From Chloroflexota bacterium (GTDB taxonomy: Bacteria; Chloroflexota; Limnocylindria; Limnocylindrales; CSP1-4), in assembly GCA_013813905.1 (NCBI GenBank), contig JACCQX010000066.1:1-7688 (forward strand): a stretch of 7,688 nt of DNA, read 5' to 3'. Below are positions 1 through 7,661 of this stretch, in pieces. The stretch's first letter is position 1, and every line of letters begins with the position of its first letter. A program made the position numbers and the translations under genes. The notes below the pieces were generated by a model, which ran no database searches, was not told the origin of the DNA, and worked only from the letters and a program-made list of their open reading frames with translations.

Positions 1-1755
<1,755 letters not shown>

Positions 1756-1770
<15 letters not shown>

Positions 1771-1789
1771 CCGCTTGGTGTCGGTACCT
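1756..1789 (+). repeat. Tandem 13-bp direct repeat (21-bp period) across the uvrA stop codon
   Basis: GGTGTCGGTACCT occurs at 1756-1768 and again, identically, at 1777-1789. The first copy lies in the last uvrA codons (encoding GVGT) and runs into the TAG stop; the second lies just after it. The period is 21 bp, a multiple of three, so readthrough of the TAG would again give GVGT. A third, degraded copy may start near 1797 (9 of 14 positions match). Confidence 0.8.
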
Positions 1790-1827
1790 GGTCACTGGGC
1801 GTCGTGGCTTGCTCGGGTGCCGACGCC
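1777..1827 (+). terminator. Possible uvrA 3' stem-loop (no T-tract)
   Basis: The RNA of 1777-1788 can pair with 1816-1827 over 12 positions (10 Watson-Crick, 2 G-U), leaving a 27-nt loop. The left arm is the second copy of the direct repeat, so the first copy (1756-1767) could pair in its place. A smaller competing stem is 1798-1804 with 1821-1827 (7 bp). No run of T follows, so if it ends or stabilises the uvrA transcript it is not a classic intrinsic terminator. It could be chance in GC-rich DNA. Confidence 0.3.
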
Positions 1828-1843
1828 GCACTTGCCCCGGGCC

Positions 1844-1849
1844 TAGACT
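1844..1849 (+). promoter_or_regulatory. Candidate -10 box (TAGACT) of a leaderless promoter
   Basis: TAGACT fits the TANNNT -10 pattern and ends 6 nt before the ATG at 1856, which would place the transcription start at or next to the A of the start codon. No clear -35 is seen at a 17-bp spacing. There is no Shine-Dalgarno sequence upstream of this ATG. The same spacing is found at uvrC. Confidence 0.5.
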
Positions 1850-1855
1850 TCCGCC

Positions 1856-2332
1856 ATGCCCTCCATCGAATACGCCTTCCTGGCCGATGCCGCCGACGCC
1901 CGCCCGGGGCAGAAGTTCTCCGTGCTGGGCGGTGGCGTATCACGACTGGGTGGTCCCACTTTCCCCCTCCGGCATCCCCACCTGGCCCTGGTCGTCGGTC
2001 TGGCCGTCGCGTCCGACGAGGTAGGCTCGGAGATGGAGCTGCGCTTCACGGTGCTGACACCCTCGGGCACCGATATGGCCAACGCGCAGGCCACGATCGT
2101 GGCCGGCGGGCGGGAAGGCGACCGCGACTCGGTCCTGACCTTCGCGCTGGACCTCTGGAATCTGTCGTTCCCCGAGCCGGGTGACTACGTCATCCGGATA
2201 GTCATCGACGGCGAGGAACGGAAGCGACTGGCACTGGTCCTGGAGCGGCGTGCGGCGCCGGTCCGCCGCGGTCCCCGCGCGCGTCGCGCCAACATCACGC
2301 CCCCGTTTCCGCCCACCACGGGACAGGCCTGA
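1856..2332 (+). CDS. DUF6941-like hypothetical protein
   Basis: This is a 158-residue protein of unknown function. The start MPSIEYAFLADAA, the following SVLGGGVSRLGG (residues 22-33) and the later PGDYVIRIVIDGEE (108-121) resemble the DUF6941 family as I remember it; I could not search, so the family call is tentative. Alternating hydrophobic and polar stretches (43-52, 61-68, 111-118) suggest a small beta-rich, probably cytosolic domain. No signal peptide or membrane segment is visible. After about residue 131 the chain becomes basic and proline-rich (RRAAPVRRGPRARR, then PPFPPTTGQA) and is probably disordered. An in-frame TAG at 1844-1846, inside the -10 box, rules out a longer start reaching upstream, so the ATG at 1856 is well supported. 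It is the first gene of a four-gene run, and its stop is 1 bp from the dedA start. Confidence 0.85.
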   Translation: MPSIEYAFLADAADARPGQKFSVLGGGVSRLGGPTFPLRHPHLALVVGLAVASDEVGSEMELRFTVLTPSGTDMANAQATIVAGGREGDRDSVLTFALDLWNLSFPEPGDYVIRIVIDGEERKRLALVLERRAAPVRRGPRARRANITPPFPPTTGQA

Positions 2333-2333
2333 C

Positions 2334-3020
2334 ATGTTGCCCGGGGTCGATCTGGAACAGCTCATCATCACGGTCGGCTACATCGGGCTGTTCGCCATCA
2401 TCTTCGCCGAGTCGGGCCTGTTCTTCGGGTTCTTCCTGCCCGGTGACAGCTTGCTCATCTCGGCGGGAGTGCTTGCCTCGGCCCGACCCGATCTCTTCTC
2501 GCTGCCGCTGCTGGTGGCCGTCTGCTTCATCGCCGCCGTGACGGGCGACGCTGTGGGCTACACCTTCGGCGCGCGTGTCGGCCGTCGGCTCTACGCGAGG
2601 CCCGACTCGCGCTTCTTCAAGAAGTCTCATGTGGCTGCGGCGGAGCTCTTCTACGAGAAGCACGGCGGCAAGACCATCGTGATCGCGCGCTTCATGCCCT
2701 TCGTCCGCACCTTCGCACCCATCGTGGCCGGCGCAGCGGGCATGCGCTATGGACGCTTCGCGCTATACAACTTCACGGGCGCCGTGCTCTGGGCCATCGG
2801 GCTGCCCATCGCCGGATACGCCCTGGGCGAGGCGCTCGGCGAGGAGCTGGACAAGTACCTGCTGATCGTCCTGGCCGCGGTCGTCATCCTCTCTGTCCTG
2901 CCTACCGCCATTCACCTCCTTCGCCACAATCGCGAGGAGATCAACGCACGAGTCCGCTCCCGAGGACGGCAGGGCGCGCTACGGCGCGAGCCGCTGCCGG
3001 ACGAGTCACTGGAGCGATGA
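2334..3020 (+). CDS. DedA family integral membrane protein (VTT/SNARE-associated domain)
   Basis: This is a 228-residue inner-membrane protein of the DedA superfamily, whose members are linked to lipid scrambling or undecaprenyl-phosphate recycling and to envelope and proton-motive-force homeostasis. Family hallmarks are visible: the acidic E26 in FAESGLF, FFLPGDSLL (33-41, D38), GDAVGYTFGARVGRR (71-85) and IARFMPFVRTFAPIVAGAAGM (117-137 region; R119 and R125 match the essential arginines of characterised members). Hydrophobic segments lie at roughly 8-25, 39-50, 57-78, 126-136 (re-entrant), 145-165 and 175-196. A charged, probably cytoplasmic tail of about 30 residues follows. An in-frame GTG lies 28 codons upstream (2250), but it would add a basic, proline-rich stretch overlapping the previous gene; ATG 2334 begins right at the conserved region, 1 bp after the preceding stop. 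The substrate cannot be read from the sequence. Confidence 0.93.
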   Translation: MLPGVDLEQLIITVGYIGLFAIIFAESGLFFGFFLPGDSLLISAGVLASARPDLFSLPLLVAVCFIAAVTGDAVGYTFGARVGRRLYARPDSRFFKKSHVAAAELFYEKHGGKTIVIARFMPFVRTFAPIVAGAAGMRYGRFALYNFTGAVLWAIGLPIAGYALGEALGEELDKYLLIVLAAVVILSVLPTAIHLLRHNREEINARVRSRGRQGALRREPLPDESLER

Positions 3021-3033
3021 TCGGTCCTCAGCT

Positions 3034-3609
3034 GTGAGCGTCTCCGCACAGCCTCGACGAGCCGACGCCTGGGCGCTGCTCTGTGAGTGGACCCCCGGCG
3101 ACGCGCTGCGCCGCCACGGTCTGGCCGTGGAAGGGGCGGTGGCGTGGTACGGGGAGCACCGCTTCGGCATCAGGGAGCCCGAACTAGACCTGTGGCGGAT
3201 GGCCGGGCTGCTGCATGACTTCGACTACGAGCGCTACCCGGAGACTCACCCCGTGCGGGGCGCGGAGGAGCTCCGCCGGCTGGGCTACCCGGAGCCGATC
3301 GTGGAGGCGGTGCTGGGCCACGGCGACCACACCGGCATGCCCCGCACGACCCCGCTGGCCAGGACCGTCTATGCCTGTGATGAGATGAGCGGCTTCGTCA
3401 TCGCCGTGGCGTACGTGCGGCCGAATCGGAGCCTGGACGAGGTGGACGTTCGCGCGGTGGTCAAGAAGATGAAGGACAGGGGCTTCGCCCGGCAGGTCCC
3501 GCGCGACCAGTTGACCAAGGGCGCGGAGGAGCTGGGCGTGCCGTTCGAGGAACACATCGTCAACGTGATCGAGGGACTCAGGACCGTCCGCCACGACCTG
3601 GGACTGTGA
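3034..3609 (+). CDS. HD-domain protein (putative metal-dependent phosphohydrolase)
   Basis: This is a 191-residue HD-superfamily protein. The expected metal ligands are present and correctly spaced: H28 (RRHGLAVE), the H61-D62 doublet (GLLHDFDYE) and D116 (YACDEMSGF), with extra histidines H72, H96 and H99 (LGHGDHTG) that could complete a second metal site. The AYVRPNRSLDEVDVRAVVKKMKDRGFA stretch (126-152 region) is typical of a small cytosolic HD family often annotated only as HD-domain or HDIG protein. Its substrate is unknown; nucleotides and phosphoesters are usual for the superfamily. The start is GTG at 3034, 13 bp after the dedA stop; it has no close Shine-Dalgarno sequence, and the next in-frame candidates fall inside the domain. 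Its last bases overlap the start of the next gene, suggesting translational coupling. Confidence 0.9.
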   Translation: MSVSAQPRRADAWALLCEWTPGDALRRHGLAVEGAVAWYGEHRFGIREPELDLWRMAGLLHDFDYERYPETHPVRGAEELRRLGYPEPIVEAVLGHGDHTGMPRTTPLARTVYACDEMSGFVIAVAYVRPNRSLDEVDVRAVVKKMKDRGFARQVPRDQLTKGAEELGVPFEEHIVNVIEGLRTVRHDLGL

Positions 3610-4040
3610 GCGAGCGCGGGATCGCCATGGAACGGATCCTCGATGCGTCGCCGGAGCGGGTCTATCGAGCATGGTCTGACCCTGAGCCCATGTCGTCCTG
3701 GTTCGCGCCGAGCGTCGAGGGCTCCCTGGCCGTCGGTACGCGCTCCATCCTGGTCTGGGCCGGACGGCGCGTCTGGCTGGAGATGCTGGAGGCCGAGCCA
3801 TCACGACGGGTCCGGTTCCGCTGGGCGCCGTCGATGGTCGACACGATGGCCACGGAGGTCACCGTGGACATCGTGCCACGCGGCTACGGCACGCGGCTGA
3901 CGTTGCACGACGGACCGTTCGATGTGGACCAGCCAGCCGGTCTGGACGCCTGGGCGGAGGCCATCGAAAGCTGGGCGGAGGCGCTGGCCAACCTGCGGGC
4001 GCAACTGGACTTCTCGGTCGACTTGCGACCACGCACATAG
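3606..4040 (+). CDS. SRPBCC / AHSA1-like domain protein
   Basis: This is a 144-residue protein of the START-like (SRPBCC) fold, closest in pattern to the AHSA1 (activator of Hsp90 ATPase homolog 1-like) family. The N-terminal strand and helix RILDASPERVYRAWSDPE (10-27), followed by MSSWFAP, are the recognisable signature. A beta-rich centre (VEGSLAVGTRS, RVRFRW, EVTVDIVPRG, GTRLTL) and a C-terminal helix with W116 and W123 (LDAWAEAIESWAEALANL) complete the fold. Such domains bind hydrophobic ligands in a cavity; the ligand here is unknown and no catalytic residues can be assigned. The GTG start at 3606 overlaps the HD gene stop in a GTGA arrangement, and ATG 3627 is an alternative that would trim the first strand. 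It ends the operon, 43 bp from the convergent helicase gene. Confidence 0.88.
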   Translation: MSERGIAMERILDASPERVYRAWSDPEPMSSWFAPSVEGSLAVGTRSILVWAGRRVWLEMLEAEPSRRVRFRWAPSMVDTMATEVTVDIVPRGYGTRLTLHDGPFDVDQPAGLDAWAEAIESWAEALANLRAQLDFSVDLRPRT

Positions 4041-4043
4041 TCG

Positions 4044-4075
4044 GCCTCGGGCCGCGAGCCGCCCCGAGGCTCGCG
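4044..4075. terminator. Two overlapping hairpins in the convergent spacer
   Basis: The 43-bp spacer between the AHSA1-like gene and the helicase gene is almost filled by two mutually exclusive stem-loops. Stem A pairs 4044-4051 (GCCTCGGG) with 4063-4070, 8 bp with an 11-nt loop. Stem B pairs 4053-4060 (CGCGAGCC) with 4068-4075, 8 bp with a 7-nt loop. Both are perfect. Neither has a T-tract on either strand, so a bidirectional terminator role is inferred from position. Confidence 0.5.
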
Positions 4076-4083
4076 ACACCGGC

Positions 4084-5679
4084 TCATGCCGCCAGCTCGT
4101 TCGCGTCGAATGCTTCCTGAAGAAAGGGCGAGGGGGCCGCGGGGTCGTACACCAACGTCAGCGAGCGACGCGCGCGTGTCCAAGCCACGTAGGCAAGGCG
4201 TCGCTCCTCCTCCATCACGCGGACCGGATCGGCGGCCTCGGCCAGGGTCCGCGCGCTGGGGAAGGCGCCCTCGTCCAGGCCGATGCAGGCCACGTGGTCG
4301 AATTCCAGCCCCTTGGTGCCGTGCGCCGTGGCCAGCACCAACGAGGCGTCGTCGCGCCGGAGCTTCCTCCGCGCCCGCCGCGCGACGTCGATGGCGTCGC
4401 GAAGTCCTGCGGCGTCTCGATAAGGGATCGCCCAGGCGAGGAGCGCCTCTGCGATGGGTCCATCCGCGGCGGGCACGCGGACCATCAGCCTGCCCAGAAG
4501 CGGCAGGAACGGCATACCGGGCTGCTCGGCGTGTAGTGCGTCGAGGCGGTCAAGCAACGGATCTATCCGGGCGTCGTCCAGAAGGAGGCCGTCCTCCGCT
4601 GCGCTGTAGGCCCGGCCACGTTCTATGGCCACGGCGGCGAACGGCGCCAGCTCCGCGTTAGTGCGAGCGAGGACCGCATGCGTGCCCTCACCGTGATCGG
4701 CCCAGGCGCCCAGCAGGCGGCGGGCGCGTGCAAGCGCATCGCCCGGGTCGGGAGCCAGTCGCAGGCTGCCGGAGGCGCCCGGCGCAGGCTCGATGCGCTT
4801 CACGAACCGCTCGCGGTTGGACGCCACCAGCCGCGATGCGCGGCGAACGACCTCCGGCGGGCAGCGGCGGTTGATGATGAGGTCGTGGCGGCGGAGTCCC
4901 GGCAGCCGACCCGCCAGGCCGAGCACCCGCCGGACGTCGGCCAGCCGCCAGGCGTAGATGGTCTGATCGTCGTCGCCCACCAGGAACAGGTCAGCGGCCG
5001 GACCGGCGAGCAGCAACGCCATCTCCAGCTGGCTGCGATCAAGGTCCTGCACCTCGTCCACGAGGAGGGACTGGCACGCGCCGCGCCACTGGGCCAGAAG
5101 GGCCGCATCATCGCGGAGCGACCGGAGGGCTAGAGACACGAAGTCATCGAGGTCCACTGCGCCTACCTCCCTGAGGTGCGCCTGGTAGCGCTCGAACAGG
5201 GCGTGCATGGCCGGCGGCGCGGGGAAAGCCTCGGGGTCCAGTTTCAGTCGGGAGATGCCATCATCGGCCGCGCGGAGCACGCTCGGCGAGTGCTGCCGTC
5301 CGAGCAGCTCCGCCAGCACCGAGCCGCGGTCCACCAGTCTGTCTACCTCCACCCCGGTTCCGCGCAGGATCTCCCGACCGAGCGCGTGGAAGGTCCGGAT
5401 GCGGACGGCGCCCGGTGCCAGCCCCAGCGGCTCGAGGGCCGCGTCGACCCGCTCAGTGAGCTCCTCCGCCGCGCGGCGGTTGAAGGTCACCGCGCAGATC
5501 GCCTCGGGCTCCTGCCCGCCGTCGACCAGCCATGCCACGCGCGCCACCAAGGTCGTCGTCTTGCCGCTCCCGGCGGGCGCCACACACAACGTCGGTCCGC
5601 GTCCGGCGGTCGCCGCGGCGCGCTGATCAGGGCTCAAGCGGCTGAGTCGCTCCTGGACGGAGGCATGCCTGACGGTCAT
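4084..5679 (-). CDS. Compact UvrD/PcrA/Rep-type superfamily 1A DNA helicase
   Basis: This is an ATP-dependent 3'-5' helicase of the UvrD/Rep/PcrA family, 531 residues from ATG 5679, whose relatives remove the excised oligonucleotide after UvrC incision or process stalled forks. All core motifs are present: Q motif LSPDQRAAA (15-23), Walker A APAGSGKTT (34-42, K40), Ia TFNRRAAEEL, Ib IRTFHALG (94-101), II VDEVQDLD (207-214), III VGDDDQTIYAWR (234-245), IV NRRC (270-273), IVa LARTNAE (337-343), V TAHGTKGLEF (451-460) and VI EEERRLAYVAWTRARR (490-505). UvrD is usually about 720 residues. The gap between IVa and V is only about 107 residues against roughly 200 in E. coli UvrD, so the 2B subdomain is reduced, and there is no long C-terminal tail. 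Motif IV has Arg where NYR is usual. Alternative starts are GTG 5682 and TTG 5688; ATG 5679 is preferred because TAACTT lies 7 nt upstream. It is divergent from uvrC. Confidence 0.92.
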   Translation of the reverse strand: MTVRHASVQERLSRLSPDQRAAATAGRGPTLCVAPAGSGKTTTLVARVAWLVDGGQEPEAICAVTFNRRAAEELTERVDAALEPLGLAPGAVRIRTFHALGREILRGTGVEVDRLVDRGSVLAELLGRQHSPSVLRAADDGISRLKLDPEAFPAPPAMHALFERYQAHLREVGAVDLDDFVSLALRSLRDDAALLAQWRGACQSLLVDEVQDLDRSQLEMALLLAGPAADLFLVGDDDQTIYAWRLADVRRVLGLAGRLPGLRRHDLIINRRCPPEVVRRASRLVASNRERFVKRIEPAPGASGSLRLAPDPGDALARARRLLGAWADHGEGTHAVLARTNAELAPFAAVAIERGRAYSAAEDGLLLDDARIDPLLDRLDALHAEQPGMPFLPLLGRLMVRVPAADGPIAEALLAWAIPYRDAAGLRDAIDVARRARRKLRRDDASLVLATAHGTKGLEFDHVACIGLDEGAFPSARTLAEAADPVRVMEEERRLAYVAWTRARRSLTLVYDPAAPSPFLQEAFDANELAA

Positions 5680-5686
5680 CACAGGC

Positions 5687-5692
5687 AAGTTA
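5687..5692 (-). promoter_or_regulatory. Candidate -10 box (TAACTT) for the helicase gene
   Basis: On the minus strand TAACTT (5692 down to 5687) fits TANNNT and ends 7 nt before ATG 5679, compatible with a leaderless mRNA. It overlaps the TTG at 5688, so that codon could not start translation on such a transcript. No Shine-Dalgarno sequence is seen before any of the three possible starts. No convincing -35 is visible. Confidence 0.4.
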
Positions 5693-5717
5693 CGGACGAG
5701 TACTCATCCACGGCTTA

Positions 5718-5748
5718 TCGGCGGACTCCGGGCCGAGGAGTCCGCCGA
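5718..5748. promoter_or_regulatory. Perfect 12-bp inverted repeat in the helicase-uvrC divergent promoter region
   Basis: Arms 5718-5729 (TCGGCGGACTCC) and 5737-5748 are perfect reverse complements around a 7-bp centre (GGGCCGA). If uvrC transcription starts at its GTG, the repeat covers about -52 to -22 and so overlaps the -35 zone; relative to the helicase start it lies at about -39 to -69. This placement suits an operator acting on one or both divergent genes. No T-tract follows on either strand and the genes diverge, so a terminator is unlikely. It does not match LexA-type boxes I know. The binding protein is unknown. Confidence 0.55.
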
Positions 5749-5757
5749 ACCTTGGGC

Positions 5758-5763
5758 TAGCAT
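5758..5763 (+). promoter_or_regulatory. Candidate -10 box (TAGCAT) of a leaderless uvrC promoter
   Basis: TAGCAT ends exactly 6 nt before the uvrC GTG at 5770, the same distance as TAGACT before ATG 1856. Transcription would start at or beside the G of the start codon. No Shine-Dalgarno sequence is present (CGCCCC precedes the GTG). The -35 zone falls in the inverted repeat at 5718-5748. Confidence 0.5.
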
Positions 5764-5769
5764 CGCCCC

Positions 5770-7620
5770 GTGACACCGAGCCTCCAGACCACGCTGACGA
5801 AGCTGCCCGACCGACCCGGCGTCTACCTCATGAAGGATGCGCGTGGACGGGTCCTGTACGTGGGCAAGGCGCAGAGCCTGCGCAGCCGCGTGCGCCAGTA
5901 CTGGCAACAGGGCCGAGGGAGTGTGGCCCCACTGCGCATCGAGGGCGCGATCGATCGCGTGGCCGATGTCGAGTACACCATGACCGACACGGTCAGCGAA
6001 GCGCTGCTCCTGGAAGGGACGCTCATCAAGCGCTTCCAGCCACGCTTCAACGTCCGGCTCAAGGACGACAAGAGCTATCCCTTCATCAAGATCACCATGG
6101 CCGACGACTTCCCGCGCATCGAGCGGACGCGCAAGCTGCCCCAGGACGGCAGTCGGTACTTCGGGCCGTACGCCTCCGCCAGCAGCGTGGACGAGGCCAT
6201 GAACCTGATCAGGCGCCTCTTCCCCTTCCGCACCTGCACCATCGACATCCGGGACGGCGTCCGTGCCCTGCCCCGGCCCTGCCTGCTGTACCACATCAAG
6301 CGCTGCCAGGGTCCCTGCATCCAGGCCATCTCCCGGGAGGATTACCGGCGGGACATCGACCAGGTGATCCTCTTCCTGGAGGGCCGGCAGGAGCAGGTGG
6401 CGCGCGCGCTGCGGGGCGAGATGGCGATCGCCTCGGAGCGGCAGGACTACGAGCGAGCGGCCGCCCTGCGCGACAAGGTGAAGGCCGTGGAACGGACCAT
6501 GGAAAGCCAGAAGATGGCCGCCTTCGCGCGAGTCGACCAGGACGTCCTGGGCTTCGCTCGCGATGGCGGGGAGGCAGCCGTGCAGCTCTTCGCCATCCGC
6601 GGCGGCAAGACCGTCGGCCGTGACGTGTTCCTGCTGGAGAACCTGGGTGACGAGCCGGAGGAGGAGGCCATCTCGGCGTTCGTGAAGCAGTACTACGCCA
6701 CGGCCGGCTCCGTCCCGCCCCGCGTGCTTGTGCCCCAGACCTTGCCGGACGCGGCCGAGCTGGTGAGCCTGCTGGAGGTCCGCCGCGGACGACGCGTGGC
6801 ACTCACCGTGCCGCAGCGCGGCGAGGGGCGCGAGATGATGGAGCTGGCCGCGCGCAACGCGGGCGAGACACTCGCCCGGGAGCAGGCGCGCTGGCTGGCC
6901 GATCAGGGCAAGACCCTGGCTGCGCTGGAAGAGCTGGCCGAAGCGCTGGGGATCGCTGCTCCGCCGTTACGCATCGAGTGTTACGACATCAGCACCATCC
7001 AGGGCACCAACACGGTGGGCAGCATGGTCGTCTTCGAGGAGGGCCGGCCGCGATCCGGGGAGTACCGCCGCTTCCGGATCCGCACGGTGCAGGGCACGGA
7101 CGACTTCGCCTCTCACCGGGAAGTGCTGCGCCGCCGCTTCCGGCGTGCCCTGTCGGGCGAGGAGGGCAGCGCCGAGGAGCTGCGCTGGCGGCTCCCCGAC
7201 CTCGTCGTCATCGACGGCGGACTGGGTCAGGCCAACGCCGCGCGCGGGGTCCTGGATGAGCTGGGCATGACGGAGATCCCCGTGGTCGGCCTGGCCAAGG
7301 AACGGGAGGAGTTGTTCCATCCCGGCAACGGCGTGCCGGTGGTGCTGCCCGCCACATCGCAGGCGCTCTACCTCGTGCAGCGCCTGCGCGACGAGGCACA
7401 TCGCTTTGCGGTGACCTATCACCGCAAGCTACGGGCGAAGGCCCAGGTGCGCTCGGTCTTCGACGATCTGCCCGGGGTGGGCCCCGCCCGAAAGCGGGCG
7501 CTCCTACGCGTCTTCGGCTCCGCCCGGCAGATGCGCACAGCGACCCTTGAGGACATCGCCTCGGTGCCGGGCATCAGCCGGGCCCTGGCGGAGCGCATCC
7601 GCGACCACCTGGACGCCTGA
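5770..7620 (+). CDS. uvrC: UvrC, excinuclease ABC subunit C
   Basis: This is the dual-incision nuclease of nucleotide excision repair, which cuts 3' and then 5' of the lesion in the UvrB-DNA complex. At 616 residues it is full length (family about 600). The order is: N-terminal GIY-YIG domain (about 13-92) with Y19, Y30 (VLYVGKA), R40 and E82 (LLLEGTLIK) for the 3' cut; the Cys cluster C156, C171, C179, C183, matching the four ligands of the iron-sulfur cluster; a UVR motif that contacts UvrB (about 210-245); the RNase H-like endonuclease with D406 (CYDIS), D444/D445 (QGTDDFASHREVLRRR), D482 (VVIDGG) and H544 (RDEAHRFA) for the 5' cut; and a tandem helix-hairpin-helix (about 563-616, LPGVGPARKRALL and VPGISRALAERI). 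The start is GTG 5770: an in-frame TAG at 5758-5760 blocks any longer start, and the next ATG (5830) lies inside the GIY-YIG domain. No residue is missing. Confidence 0.98.
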   Translation: MTPSLQTTLTKLPDRPGVYLMKDARGRVLYVGKAQSLRSRVRQYWQQGRGSVAPLRIEGAIDRVADVEYTMTDTVSEALLLEGTLIKRFQPRFNVRLKDDKSYPFIKITMADDFPRIERTRKLPQDGSRYFGPYASASSVDEAMNLIRRLFPFRTCTIDIRDGVRALPRPCLLYHIKRCQGPCIQAISREDYRRDIDQVILFLEGRQEQVARALRGEMAIASERQDYERAAALRDKVKAVERTMESQKMAAFARVDQDVLGFARDGGEAAVQLFAIRGGKTVGRDVFLLENLGDEPEEEAISAFVKQYYATAGSVPPRVLVPQTLPDAAELVSLLEVRRGRRVALTVPQRGEGREMMELAARNAGETLAREQARWLADQGKTLAALEELAEALGIAAPPLRIECYDISTIQGTNTVGSMVVFEEGRPRSGEYRRFRIRTVQGTDDFASHREVLRRRFRRALSGEEGSAEELRWRLPDLVVIDGGLGQANAARGVLDELGMTEIPVVGLAKEREELFHPGNGVPVVLPATSQALYLVQRLRDEAHRFAVTYHRKLRAKAQVRSVFDDLPGVGPARKRALLRVFGSARQMRTATLEDIASVPGISRALAERIRDHLDA

Positions 7621-7641
7621 CGCAGCAAACGTCATAGCCGG

Positions 7642-7661
7642 CCCTGCCCGGCCGCGCAGGG
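7642..7661 (+). terminator. Weak hairpin downstream of uvrC
   Basis: CCCTGC (7642-7647) can pair with GCAGGG (7656-7661), 6 bp with an 8-nt loop, starting 21 nt after the uvrC stop. An alternative 5-bp stem is 7637-7641 with 7648-7652. No T-tract follows. The position fits a transcript end, but stems this short are common in GC-rich DNA. Nothing else is recognisable in 7621-7688. Confidence 0.25.

Noticed and set aside
2250..2333. Longer N-terminus for the DedA protein from GTG 2250
   Set aside because: It adds 28 basic, proline-rich residues unlike DedA N-termini and overlaps the preceding gene; ATG 2334 fits the 1-bp gene junction.
3922..4536. 204-residue plus-strand open frame running from the AHSA1-like gene into the helicase region
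   Set aside because: It is out of frame with one real gene and antisense to another, and has no protein-like pattern.
5176..5760. 194-residue plus-strand open frame opposite the helicase N-terminus
   Set aside because: It is the antisense shadow of helicase motifs Q, Walker A and Ib, which are clearly real on the minus strand.
5744..5760. LexA/SOS box near uvrC
   Set aside because: Only a CGAAC half-site (5746-5750) is present; no matching GTTCG arm at the needed spacing.
5704..6294. 196-residue minus-strand open frame opposite the start of uvrC
   Set aside because: It overlaps the conserved GIY-YIG domain and the palindrome; there is no recognisable domain or promoter.
6296..6802. 168-residue minus-strand open frame within uvrC
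   Set aside because: It is extremely rich in Arg, Pro and Ala, as expected for a shadow frame in GC-rich coding DNA.
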